Assembly: GCF_001425705.1 (NCBI RefSeq) | Contig: NZ_LMDC01000031.1 | Location: forward strand, 62,001 to 126,000 | DNA length: 64,000 bases | Reading direction: 5' to 3' | Source of the DNA: Pelomonas sp. Root1217 | GTDB lineage: Bacteria; Pseudomonadota; Gammaproteobacteria; Burkholderiales; Burkholderiaceae_C | Shown: positions 26,687 to 37,084 of the stretch, piece after piece | Layout: every line of letters begins with the position of its first letter | Numbering within the stretch: the stretch's first letter is position 1 | The notes under the pieces: model-generated | The model's input: only the letters and a program-made list of their open reading frames with translations | Told to the model about the DNA's origin: nothing | Databases searched by the model: none | Program-made: the position numbers and the translations under genes

Positions 26687-27619
26687 ATGAAGATCGACGA
26701 CCTGCTCTTGCTCGCCCAGGTCCACAAGGCCGGGTCGCTCTCCGAAGCGGCCCGCCAGTTAGACCTGCCAAAGGCCACGCTGAGCCGACGCCTCACGGCG
26801 CTGGAGACCTCGGTCGGCGCCCGCCTCTTCGTGCCCGGTGCCAGCCGCATGACGCTGACCGAGCTGGGTGAGCAGCTCGCCGAGCGCGCCGCGCGGCACG
26901 ACGAGGACATCACCGAGACGCGCGATTGGCTGGCCTCGCGCGACGCCACGCCCGCGGGGCGGCTGCGCGTGTCCGTGCCCGCCGAGTTTGCGATGCTGGT
27001 GCTGGCGGAGAGCTTTGCGCGCTTCGTGCGTCGCTACCCCAAGGTGGAGCTGGAGGTCGACACCACGCCGCGCCGCGTCGACCTCTTCAACGAACCCTAT
27101 GACGTCGCCGTACGCATGGGCCCCGTGGACGAGCCAGATCTGATCGCCCGGCAGTACATGCTGCTGGAGCGCGGCCTGTACGCCAGTCCCGTCTACCTGC
27201 AGGCCCGGCCGGCACCGCAGACGCCGGCTGATCTGGCCGAGCATGACTTCGTCGTGCTCAGTCAGGCCAAGGGCATGTACCGCACGCTGCTCAACGGCAA
27301 GCAGACGGCCGAGGTGCAGTTGAAGGGGCCGCTGGAGGCCAACTCCATCGGCTTGGTGCTGTCGTTGACGCGCGCCGGCGGCGGCATTGGCAGCTTCCCG
27401 TTCGGTATGGTGGCGTCGGACATCGCAGCCGGCACACTGGTGCCGGTGCTGCCCGAATGGAGCTACGAGCCCTTGCCGGTGACGTTGCTGACGGCCAGCC
27501 GCCGCCTGATGCCGGCCAAGACCCGGGCCTTCATCGACCACCTGTTCGAGACCGTGCCCGAGTGGGGCCATGTGAAGGGGGTACTCGGGCCCGACGCGGT
27601 GCCTCGCCGAAAAAGCTAG
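26687..27619 (+). CDS. LysR-family transcriptional regulator
   Basis: This 310-residue regulator has the LysR helix-turn-helix at residues 1-60 (VHKAGSLSEAARQLDLPKAT, SRRLTALETSVGARLF) and a C-terminal ligand-binding domain of the CrgA/PecT type, with LRVSVPAEFAMLVLAESFARF at its start. It is divergently transcribed from the pirin-emrAB-OMF operon with 101 bp between the starts, so it is the likely regulator of that operon, responding to a toxic or aromatic ligand. Its 3' end overlaps the convergent AraC-type gene by 4 nt. Confidence 0.92.
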   Translation: MKIDDLLLLAQVHKAGSLSEAARQLDLPKATLSRRLTALETSVGARLFVPGASRMTLTELGEQLAERAARHDEDITETRDWLASRDATPAGRLRVSVPAEFAMLVLAESFARFVRRYPKVELEVDTTPRRVDLFNEPYDVAVRMGPVDEPDLIARQYMLLERGLYASPVYLQARPAPQTPADLAEHDFVVLSQAKGMYRTLLNGKQTAEVQLKGPLEANSIGLVLSLTRAGGGIGSFPFGMVASDIAAGTLVPVLPEWSYEPLPVTLLTASRRLMPAKTRAFIDHLFETVPEWGHVKGVLGPDAVPRRKS

Positions 27620-28299
27620 CCCGGCTTGAGCTGGCTGGGCGTCACGTCCAGGATGCGGCGCAGCGAATTCGTCAGATGGGCTTGGTCGCTATAGCCTAGC
27701 TCGGCCGCCACGTCCGCCGGCCGCAGCCCCTGCTGCAACTGCGTGGCCGCGGCATCGGCCCGGATGATCTGTTGCAGCTTCTTGGGGCTGAGCCCGGTCA
27801 CGTGCGCGCTGTGGCGCTGCAGGCTGCGGTCGTCCACGCCCTGCCAGCCGGCCTGCCCGGCGCGCAGCACGAGGCGGTCCACCTCGATCAAACCCCGGCT
27901 CGCCAGCGCCATGACGAACTGCTCGGCATTCCCGAAGTTCGGCAGCTCCAACTTCTCGCCGTCGATGAGGCAGCCTTTCTGGCCGGCCAGCGCGTGGACG
28001 TGACCCAGGTTGGTCATGGTGGCGCCGGGCCGGCGCGGCATATAGACCTCGGGCCGGAAAGCGATGTTGAAGTAGCGGTCACCGGCCTCGCCGGGCAGTT
28101 GCACGACGCGGTCGGTCTGGCCGGTCTGCAGCACCATCAGGCCGTTGCGGCCCTGGCTGAACACCAGGTCCCAGGTGCCGTCCGGCCGCGCCACCTCCGC
28201 CGCCGCGGCGGTGTACTCGACCTGCTCGATGCGAGCGATGAAGCGCGCGGCCGACGGGGTGTCGGCCTCGCGCGTCTCGCGGCGAATGTCGGCGGGCAT
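27616..28299 (-). CDS. AraC-family transcriptional regulator
   Basis: This 227-residue regulator has an N-terminal cupin-like region related to AraC sensor domains (GTWDLVFSQGRNGLMVLQTG) and a C-terminal AraC HTH that includes ADVAAELGYSDQAHLTNSLRR. It ends convergent with the LysR gene (4-nt overlap). It is followed, after 16 nt on the same strand, by nothing co-directional except the upstream epoxide hydrolase (stop at 28316), so the two may share a transcript. Ligand and target are not shown. Confidence 0.88.
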   Translation of the reverse strand: MPADIRRETREADTPSAARFIARIEQVEYTAAAAEVARPDGTWDLVFSQGRNGLMVLQTGQTDRVVQLPGEAGDRYFNIAFRPEVYMPRRPGATMTNLGHVHALAGQKGCLIDGEKLELPNFGNAEQFVMALASRGLIEVDRLVLRAGQAGWQGVDDRSLQRHSAHVTGLSPKKLQQIIRADAAATQLQQGLRPADVAAELGYSDQAHLTNSLRRILDVTPSQLKPG

Positions 28300-28315
28300 C
28301 CGCCCATCGTAGCCA

Positions 28316-29452
28316 TCAGCTCACTTGGGCAAAGAAGCTGCGGATGTCATCGATCAGCAACTGAGGCGCGTCTGTCGCGGCGAAGTGGCCGCCCTCAGGC
28401 ATCTCCGTCCACTGCACGATATTGCTGTGCGAACGCTCGGCGAAGGCGCGCACGGAGCGGAAGTCGTTGGGGAAGGACGCCACGGCCGTCGGCGCTGCGT
28501 TGGGCAGCTCGCGGTAGCCGGCGCCCGTCTTGGCGTTCTCGAGGTAAGACTCCGCCGCCTGGCCGCCGGTGGCCGTGAACCAGTACAGCGACACATGCGT
28601 CAGGAAGCGCTCGCGGTCCATGCTGCCGGCGGCTTCGCCTTCGAAGCCGAAGAAGAGTTCGGCGTTCCACGCCAGTTGCGCGACGGGCGAATCGACCAGC
28701 CCGAAACCCAGCGTGGCCGGCCGCTTGGACTGGATCTCGGCATAGCCGTTGTATTTCTGGAAGCGCGCCAGGCCGGCCAGGCCGGCCTGCTCGAAGGGCG
28801 AAAGCTTCTCCATCTCGCCCGGTGCGCCGCTCGGGAAGGCGAAGACCTGTTGCAGGTGCACACCCACCAGGCCTTGCGGGTTCAGGATGCCCAGCTCGCG
28901 CGTGACCAGGGCTCCAACATCGCCACCCTGCGCGCCGTAGCGCTCGTAGCCGAGGCGCTTCATCAGCCTGTCCCAGGCGGCGGCGGTACAGGCTGCGTCC
29001 CAGCCGGGCCCGGCCAGCGGTGACGAGAACGCGAAGCCGGGCAGCGACGGGATGACGAGGTGGAAGGCGGTTGCGGGATCGAGACCGTGGGCGCGCGGGT
29101 CGCTCAGCGGCCCGATGACATCGAGGAATTCGGCCACCGTGCCCGGCCAGCCGTGGGTGAGGATCAGCGGCAGCGCATGCGGCTCGGGCGAGCGCACGTG
29201 CAGGAAGTGAATGGTCTGGCCGTCGATCTCGGTGGTGAACTGCGGGTGGCGGTTCAGAGCGGCTTCCTGCTGGCGCCAGTCGAAGCCGTTCAGCCACTGC
29301 TCGGCCAGCTCGCGGATGAAGGCGACTGGCTGGCCGTGACTCCAATCCGCGGCGACGGCATGCGGCCAGCGGGTCTGGCGCAGGCGCTGCTCGAGGTCGT
29401 CGATGGCGGCTTGCGGGATGTCGATGCGGAATGGGCGGATGGCAGCGGTCAT
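28316..29452 (-). CDS. Epoxide hydrolase (EHN-domain alpha/beta hydrolase)
   Basis: This 378-residue alpha/beta hydrolase begins with the epoxide hydrolase N-terminal (EHN) segment ([20 protein letters not shown]) and then the catalytic fold with oxyanion HGWP, the Asp nucleophile in GGDVGALV and the catalytic His in [10 protein letters not shown]. Members hydrolyse epoxides to diols; many bacterial ones have unassigned substrates. No signal peptide is present. I chose the ATG at 29452 (GGAG ribosome site); a longer in-frame extension to 29758 overlaps the carbonic anhydrase gene and is unlikely. The gene faces away from the carbonic anhydrase gene. Confidence 0.9.
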   Translation of the reverse strand: MTAAIRPFRIDIPQAAIDDLEQRLRQTRWPHAVAADWSHGQPVAFIRELAEQWLNGFDWRQQEAALNRHPQFTTEIDGQTIHFLHVRSPEPHALPLILTHGWPGTVAEFLDVIGPLSDPRAHGLDPATAFHLVIPSLPGFAFSSPLAGPGWDAACTAAAWDRLMKRLGYERYGAQGGDVGALVTRELGILNPQGLVGVHLQQVFAFPSGAPGEMEKLSPFEQAGLAGLARFQKYNGYAEIQSKRPATLGFGLVDSPVAQLAWNAELFFGFEGEAAGSMDRERFLTHVSLYWFTATGGQAAESYLENAKTGAGYRELPNAAPTAVASFPNDFRSVRAFAERSHSNIVQWTEMPEGGHFAATDAPQLLIDDIRSFFAQVS

Positions 29453-29660
29453 GGTGGGCTCCAGGTGGGGTGAATCGATGGAACCCAGTGTCCGCAGCGG
29501 TCGGTTTTGGGTCTTGTAAAAACCCGCCACAACCCGATTGGCGCCGTGAACCCGGGCTGCGGGTCCCACAAAACTGTCGCCACAGCGACGGCTCCCGTCA
29601 CACAATGACCGGTGCCGCCTTCCGCGTGGCGGCGTACTTCCAAGACCCGAGGAGCCGCAC

Positions 29661-30446
29661 ATGAAAAGGATTTCCCAGCTCAACGCCATCGCGCTCACGG
29701 CTGCCTTGCTGCCGGCCGCCGGCTTCTGCGCCGAAACGGCAGCCGCACATCCGGGCAAGCACCCGGCCCATTGGACCTACAGCGGCGTGACCGGGCCGGC
29801 CAAATGGGCCAGCGTCGACGAGAAGTTCGGCACCTGCGCGATGGGGCAGACCCAGTCGCCCATCGACATCCGCACCACCGACGTCCAGTCGGCTGCTCTG
29901 CCCGCGATCAGCTTCGACTACAAGCCCGCGCCGCTGAAGATCATCGACAACGGCCACACCGTGCAGGTCAACATCGCGCCGGGCAGCTCGATCACCGTCG
30001 GCGACAAGCGCTACGAGTTGCTGCAGTTCCACTTCCACAAGCCCAGCGAGGAAAGGGTGAACGGCAAAGCCTATCCGCTCGTGGCTCATCTCGTTCACAA
30101 GAGCGAGGACGGCAAGCTGGCCGTCGTGGCGGTGTTGATGGACAAGGGCGCCAGGCTGCCGCTGATCCAGGCCGTGTTCGACAACCTGCCCAAGGCCAAG
30201 GAGCAGGAGGCCAGCGTCGCCGGCATTGGCATTGACCTGAACGCCCTGCTGCCCGACAACCGCGCCTACTACAGCTTCACCGGCTCGCTGACGACGCCGC
30301 CCTGCAGCGAAGGTGTGAGCTGGTTCGTGCTGAAGACGCCGGTGCAGGTTTCGGCCGAGCAGATCGCCCGCTTTGGCCACGTCTATGCAATGAACGCCCG
30401 ACCCGTGCAGCCGCTCAACGGCCGGGTCATCCAGGTCAGCCAGTGA
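29661..30446 (+). CDS. Alpha carbonic anhydrase, periplasmic
   Basis: This 261-residue enzyme hydrates CO2 to bicarbonate in the periplasm. It has a signal peptide (about residues 1-24) and the complete alpha-class core: [14 protein letters not shown], zinc ligands His124 and His126 ([10 protein letters not shown]) and His143 (AHLVHKS), and [15 protein letters not shown]. The two mature cysteines (Cys59 and the Cys in PPCSEG) can form the conserved disulphide. It stands alone between the divergent epoxide hydrolase and the convergent ligA, with a bidirectional hairpin after its stop. Confidence 0.95.
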   Translation: MKRISQLNAIALTAALLPAAGFCAETAAAHPGKHPAHWTYSGVTGPAKWASVDEKFGTCAMGQTQSPIDIRTTDVQSAALPAISFDYKPAPLKIIDNGHTVQVNIAPGSSITVGDKRYELLQFHFHKPSEERVNGKAYPLVAHLVHKSEDGKLAVVAVLMDKGARLPLIQAVFDNLPKAKEQEASVAGIGIDLNALLPDNRAYYSFTGSLTTPPCSEGVSWFVLKTPVQVSAEQIARFGHVYAMNARPVQPLNGRVIQVSQ

Positions 30447-30451
30447 GTCGG

Positions 30452-32519
<2,068 letters not shown>

Positions 32520-32635
32520 TCAGCCAGTGCAGTCTCAGCGTCGGGCCGTCAGCCACCGCATTACCGAGTTGTCTTGGCTGGCCCGACGCGATCTACTGTG
32601 AGCATCGCCTCCATAAGCACGCAAGGAGAAGCTCC

Positions 32636-32905
32636 ATGCTGGACAGACGACCGAAGGTGAAAAGACTGCTGCTGGGGCTTTGCGTCCTGCTTGTCGCCTG
32701 GTATGCCGCTCTCTTTGTCTATGGTTTTGCCAACTTCCCGATGGCGCCTTACAAGCCATGCGGCACGCAGGAATATTGCGACAAGTCCGGCCAGCCGCGC
32801 GCAAAGGCGGACTTTGAAGCGTTCGAGCAGTGGGAGCGCTTATTCCTCCTGTCGGTCCCATTGGGCATCGCCGCAGCGTTCGTCGTTCGCAAGCTATGGA
32901 AATAG
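32636..32905 (+). CDS. Small two-helix membrane protein
   Basis: This 89-residue protein has a basic N-terminus, a hydrophobic helix at about residues 11-31 (LLLGLCVLLVAWYAALFVYG), an extramembrane loop with two cysteines (PYKPCGTQEYCDKSG) and a second helix near the C-terminus (LFLLSVPLGIAAAFVV). The Cys pair could form a disulphide if the loop is periplasmic. I do not recognise the family. The start follows a strong AAGGAGA ribosome site, which supports a real gene, and it lies divergent from ligA. Confidence 0.7.
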   Translation: MLDRRPKVKRLLLGLCVLLVAWYAALFVYGFANFPMAPYKPCGTQEYCDKSGQPRAKADFEAFEQWERLFLLSVPLGIAAAFVVRKLWK

Positions 32906-32966
32906 CTCGTTCAGGCGAACCGGGTGCAACGGCATGGCGCTCCTTCGCGGCGGGACAATCCGGCCT

Positions 32967-33485
32967 ATGAGTTCACGCGTGGTGCTGCATGCCGGTCCTG
33001 CGGCCGGCTTCGACGAGCCCTTCGAGATGCTGGCCGCCTGCCATGACCGGGTGCGCTGCAGCTTGGATCTGCTGCAGCGACTGCATGCCCATGTCGCCCA
33101 GCACGGCGTGGACGCCCAGGCCAGCGATGCGGCGCGCGACGTGCTGCGCTATTTCGACATCGCCGGCCCGGCCCACCACGAGGACGAGGAGCGCCATGTG
33201 CTGCCGCGGCTGCGGGATGCCGGGCAGTCCCGGTTGGCTGACCGGCTGCAGGCTGACCATGCCGAGATGACGCGGCTGTGGAGCCAGCTCCGCGTCGGAC
33301 TCGCCGCGTGGGCGAACGGCGGCGATGCTGCGTTGGACGCGACAGTGCTGCAACGCTACGTCGACCTCTATGCCGACCATCTTGCCGTCGAGGATGAACA
33401 GGCGTTCGTCGTGGCCCGGCAGCGCGCGGATGCTGCGGACTGCGCCGCCATGGGACAGGAGATGGCGGCGAGGCGCAGCCGGTAG
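32967..33485 (+). CDS. Hemerythrin-domain (HHE) protein
   Basis: This 172-residue protein has a hemerythrin-like four-helix bundle with metal-ligand candidates His in AACHDRV, His/Glu in HHEDEERHVLP, His in QADHAEM and His/Glu in YADHLAVEDE. Such HHE proteins bind a diiron centre and act in oxygen or redox sensing or iron handling. It has no HTH or other attached domain. The stop codon overlaps a partial GGTAGCGC operator-like motif, and the GH51 gene follows 164 bp later. Confidence 0.85.
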   Translation: MSSRVVLHAGPAAGFDEPFEMLAACHDRVRCSLDLLQRLHAHVAQHGVDAQASDAARDVLRYFDIAGPAHHEDEERHVLPRLRDAGQSRLADRLQADHAEMTRLWSQLRVGLAAWANGGDAALDATVLQRYVDLYADHLAVEDEQAFVVARQRADAADCAAMGQEMAARRSR

Positions 33486-33539
33486 CGCTCACGGCGGTGT
33501 CGCCTCGTCGAGGGACACTTCACTTGGTTAAATCGGCGT

Positions 33540-33551
33540 GATTGCGCTACC
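33540..33551. promoter_or_regulatory. Imperfect LacI-type operator upstream of GH51 gene
   Basis: On the minus strand this site reads GGTAGCGCAATC, 10 of 12 positions identical to the perfect palindrome GGTAGCGCTACC upstream of the beta-helix gene. A second partial copy, GGTAGCGCTCAC (also 10 of 12), lies at 33481-33492. Both are in the 164-bp region upstream of the arabinofuranosidase gene. The match suggests a shared LacI-family regulator, but degenerate 12-mers can occur by chance in GC-rich DNA. Confidence 0.35.
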
Positions 33552-33649
33552 AATGTGGCAAGGCCGTTGCTAGCATCGCGCCCCAGCGCCGATCCGAAAG
33601 ACCCTTCGATCCCACGAGGCGCATCGCGGATCGATGCATTCCGCTTCTC

Positions 33650-35755
33650 ATGAAACCTCCAGTGAACCTGCCGGCCACCCTCACCAGGCGCGATGCGCTG
33701 TTCGCCACGGCCGGCCTCGCCGGCGCCTGGAGCGCCGCCGCGCAGACCGGCGCTGCGCGCGCGACCACCATCCAGGGCACGGTGGACACCCACCAGCGGT
33801 CCAAGCCCATCAATCCCTTCATCTACGGCGGCTTCCTGGAACACGGCGCCAACATCATCAACCACACGATGTGGGCCGAGATGCTGCACGACCGGAAGTT
33901 CTACTACGGCATGCTGGCGGCCGAAGAGCCCAGGCCGGACCCGGCGGACTTCCGCGCGTCGATGGCCTACATCCACAAGTGGACGGCCGTCGGGCCGGTC
34001 GCCCACATCGCACTGGACATCACCGACGCCTATGTCGGCGCCCACAGCCCTGCCATCGAACTGGCCCCGACGACGCCACGCGGCATCGTGCAGTCCCACG
34101 TCGCGGTCGTCGGCCGCAAGGCCTACACCGGCCGCATCGTGCTGAAGGCGACGCAGGATACCGAGGTCGCGATCCACCTCGACGAGGGCGCCCAAGGCGC
34201 ACAGACGGTCAAGGTCAGGGCCGGCAGGGACTGGTCGACGGTGCACTTCAAGTTCACCGCCGTGAGCGACACGGCCGAAGCGCGCTTCTCCGTCACCGCG
34301 ACAGGCGCCGGCACGCTGCGCATCGGCGCCGTCTCGCTGATGCCGGCCGACAACATCAAGGGCTTCCGGGCGGACACCATCGCGCTGATGAAGGAGATGG
34401 ATTGCAAGATCCTGCGAATGCCCGGCGGCAACTTCATCTCCGCCTATGACTGGAAGGACACCATCGGCGACCCCGACAAGCGCCCGCCCGTCTTCGACCC
34501 CGTCTGGAAGGCGCTCCAGCCCAACGACGCCGGGCTCGACGAACTGCTGCAGATGTGCGAGCTCATCCAGTGCGAGCCCTACTGGTGCGTCAACACGGGC
34601 TTCGGTGAGCCGCGCTCCGGCGCCGAGATCGTCGAGTACGTCAACGGCGCCGCCAACACCTTCTGGGGCGCCAAACGCGCCGCCAACGGCCGCGTGCAGC
34701 CCTACAAGGTCAGGTACTGGAACATCGGCAATGAAATGTATGGCCACTGGCAGTTCGGCCACATGTCGCGGGACCAGTACGTCATCAAGCACAACCTGTT
34801 CGCCGACGCGATGCGCAAGGTGGATCCGTGGATCTACATCGTCGCGCCCGGTGGCTTTGTCGACGAGATGACGACCGGCCAGGGCATCTTCGTGGCGGGC
34901 CAGCCGCAGGTGCAGGTGGGCTCGGAGCGCGACTGGGCCTACGGCATGCTGAAGTTCTGCAAGGGCAGGTTCGACGCGCTGGCTACGCATGCCTACCCAC
35001 CGGAGAACAAGCGCTTCGACCTGAAGAGCGGCAAGCTGTTCGACGTGAAGCAGTCGCCCGTCGAATGGGCCCGGCAACCCGCCAACCGCATCGCCACGAT
35101 GGTGGACGCCTGGGAGGACTACAAGAAGCTCTTCCCGGAACTGGCCGATGGCCGTGTCAAGGTGTTCTTCGACGAATGGGCCTACAGCTTCCGCGACAGC
35201 ATGAAGGGCACGCTGCCCATCGCGATTGCCTTCCACGAGTTCTTCAAGCACACCGACTTCATCGACATGGCCGGCTACACCATGGCCACCGCGTGGATGA
35301 ATGTGAGCCCGACCGCCTCCGCCATCAGCGCCCGGGGACGTGTGTTCCAGCTCTACAACCAGCGCTTTGGCCGCATTCCCGTGGCCGTCGGCGGCAACTC
35401 GCCCCAGCCCGCGCCGCAATACCCGGCCGGCGGCGACCAGCCGCGCGTCAACACCGGCAGCGCCACCTACCCGCTGGACGTGATGGCCGCGCTGACGGCG
35501 GATGAGACCGTGCTGACCGTCGCGGTCGTGAACCCGACCGAGGTGGCGCAAAGCCTCGAACTCACCTTCAACGGCTTTGACGCCGGATCAGTGGGCAGGT
35601 GCTGGACGCTGGTGGGCAAGGACCTCGCCGCCACCAACGTTGCCGGCGCCCCGCCCGACGTCGTCATTCAGGAGACCCGCTTCGACGCCCGCGCCCGGCG
35701 CATCGACATCGCGCCAGCCAGCGTGCAGATCCTGCACTTCCCGCGGAAGATGTGA
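33650..35755 (+). CDS. GH51 alpha-L-arabinofuranosidase, exported
   Basis: This 701-residue glycoside hydrolase removes arabinose side chains from plant polysaccharides. It has a Tat-like signal (TRRDALFATAGLAGAWSAAAQ region, twin Arg at residues 13-14) and then a GH51 layout: N-terminal IYGGFLEHGANII, a carbohydrate-binding-like beta insert, and a TIM barrel with the acid/base Glu in WNIGNEMYG and the nucleophile Glu in FFDEWAYS. A C-terminal beta domain follows. I chose the ATG at 33650 for the signal; a start at 33542 would prepend 36 Arg-rich residues over the operator-like site. Substrate class fits the beta-helix protein at 10018. Confidence 0.92.
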   Translation: MKPPVNLPATLTRRDALFATAGLAGAWSAAAQTGAARATTIQGTVDTHQRSKPINPFIYGGFLEHGANIINHTMWAEMLHDRKFYYGMLAAEEPRPDPADFRASMAYIHKWTAVGPVAHIALDITDAYVGAHSPAIELAPTTPRGIVQSHVAVVGRKAYTGRIVLKATQDTEVAIHLDEGAQGAQTVKVRAGRDWSTVHFKFTAVSDTAEARFSVTATGAGTLRIGAVSLMPADNIKGFRADTIALMKEMDCKILRMPGGNFISAYDWKDTIGDPDKRPPVFDPVWKALQPNDAGLDELLQMCELIQCEPYWCVNTGFGEPRSGAEIVEYVNGAANTFWGAKRAANGRVQPYKVRYWNIGNEMYGHWQFGHMSRDQYVIKHNLFADAMRKVDPWIYIVAPGGFVDEMTTGQGIFVAGQPQVQVGSERDWAYGMLKFCKGRFDALATHAYPPENKRFDLKSGKLFDVKQSPVEWARQPANRIATMVDAWEDYKKLFPELADGRVKVFFDEWAYSFRDSMKGTLPIAIAFHEFFKHTDFIDMAGYTMATAWMNVSPTASAISARGRVFQLYNQRFGRIPVAVGGNSPQPAPQYPAGGDQPRVNTGSATYPLDVMAALTADETVLTVAVVNPTEVAQSLELTFNGFDAGSVGRCWTLVGKDLAATNVAGAPPDVVIQETRFDARARRIDIAPASVQILHFPRKM

Positions 35756-37051
35756 CTACGAGGCCCGCGATGCCGCGGTGATCATGACCTGGTCGACCCG
35801 GTAGCTGTCCACGTCCACGACCTCGAAGCGCCAGCCTTCCCACTCGACGACATCGGTGCGCCGCGGAATGCGGCGCAGCATGACCATCAGGAAGCCGGCC
35901 AACGTGTCGTAGGTGCCGGCATGCGGCCAGCCCTCGATGCCCAGCGACCGCTCGACATCGGGGATGGGCGTGATGCCATCGGCCAGGAAGGAACCGTCCT
36001 CGCGGCGCACGATCTGCTCCTCGTCGTGCGGCGCGACCAGGCTGCCCATCACCGTATTCATCACGTCGTTGAGCGTGATGACACCCACCACGCGGCTGTA
36101 CTCGTTGACGACGACGGCGAAGTCCTCATGCGCCTCGCGGAACTGCGTCAGCATCTCCGACAGCGTCAGCCGGTCCGGCACGATGAGCACCTTCTTGACG
36201 AGCACGCCGCCGTCCTCGCGCAGCGACAGCTTCTCGTCGCGCAGCACGCGCTGGAAGAGGTCGGTGGCGTCCACATAGCCGACGACCTGATCGACGTCAC
36301 CGTCGCAGACGACATAGGTCGAGTGGGGTGTGTCGGCAATGCGGTTGCGGATCAGCACGTCATCGTCGTCGCGCGAGAAGAAGACGATGCGTTCGCGCTC
36401 GGTCATCACCGTCTCGACGGTGCGGGTGTCCAGCTCGAACACATTGGCGATGACCTGCTGCTCTTCGTCGGCGACGACGCCGGCCTGGTAGCCCGCCTCG
36501 GTCAGCGCCAGGATGTCGCGGTAGCTGATGGTCTCGTCGCGTTTGGCCGGCAGGCCCAGCACGCGGATCAGGCCCTCGGTGATGCCGCTGAACAACCAGG
36601 ACAGCGGTTTCAGCGCGCGAGACAGGGCCAGCATGGGGCCCACCAGCGTCATGGCGACGCGCTCGGGCTCGTTCATCGACAGGCGCTTGGGCACCAGGTC
36701 GGCCAGCACGATGAACAGCGACGTGATGCTGATGAAGGAGGCGGCAAAACCCAATGTCGCGGCCAACTCGGGTGAAACGACGAGACGAAGTGCGGCTTCG
36801 AAATGCGGCGTGAACGCACCCTCGCCAACAATGCCGGCGAGGATGGCGACGGTGTTGACGCCGATCTGCACGACGGTGAAGTAGTCGCCCGGATGCTCCT
36901 GCACCGCCAGCACCTTCGCCGCGCGGGCGTCGCCGGAGTCGGCACGCTGCTGCAGGTTCAGCCGCCGCGAGGCCGCCAGTGACAGCTCGGCCATCGAGAA
37001 GAAGGCGCTGGCGGCGATGAGGAGGGCAATCAGCAGGAGGCTGGTGGTCAA
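35756..37051 (-). CDS. CNNM/CorC-family (DUF21, CBS) transporter-like protein
   Basis: This 431-residue protein has the YtfL/CNNM layout: an N-terminal DUF21 membrane domain with about three to four helices (LLLIALLIAASAFFSMAELSLAASR), two CBS domains in the middle (ERIVFFSRDDDDVLIRN and KVLIVPDRLTLSEMLTQF), and a C-terminal CorC/HlyC FAD-binding-like domain (DGSFLADGITPIPDVERSLG). It is often labelled haemolysin, but the family more likely handles Mg2+ or Co2+ or polyamine efflux. It is convergent with the GH51 gene with no spacing. Confidence 0.92.
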   Translation of the reverse strand: MTTSLLLIALLIAASAFFSMAELSLAASRRLNLQQRADSGDARAAKVLAVQEHPGDYFTVVQIGVNTVAILAGIVGEGAFTPHFEAALRLVVSPELAATLGFAASFISITSLFIVLADLVPKRLSMNEPERVAMTLVGPMLALSRALKPLSWLFSGITEGLIRVLGLPAKRDETISYRDILALTEAGYQAGVVADEEQQVIANVFELDTRTVETVMTERERIVFFSRDDDDVLIRNRIADTPHSTYVVCDGDVDQVVGYVDATDLFQRVLRDEKLSLREDGGVLVKKVLIVPDRLTLSEMLTQFREAHEDFAVVVNEYSRVVGVITLNDVMNTVMGSLVAPHDEEQIVRREDGSFLADGITPIPDVERSLGIEGWPHAGTYDTLAGFLMVMLRRIPRRTDVVEWEGWRFEVVDVDSYRVDQVMITAASRAS

Positions 37052-37084
37052 ACGCCGGGTCCGGGATCAGAACGGACAGTCAGT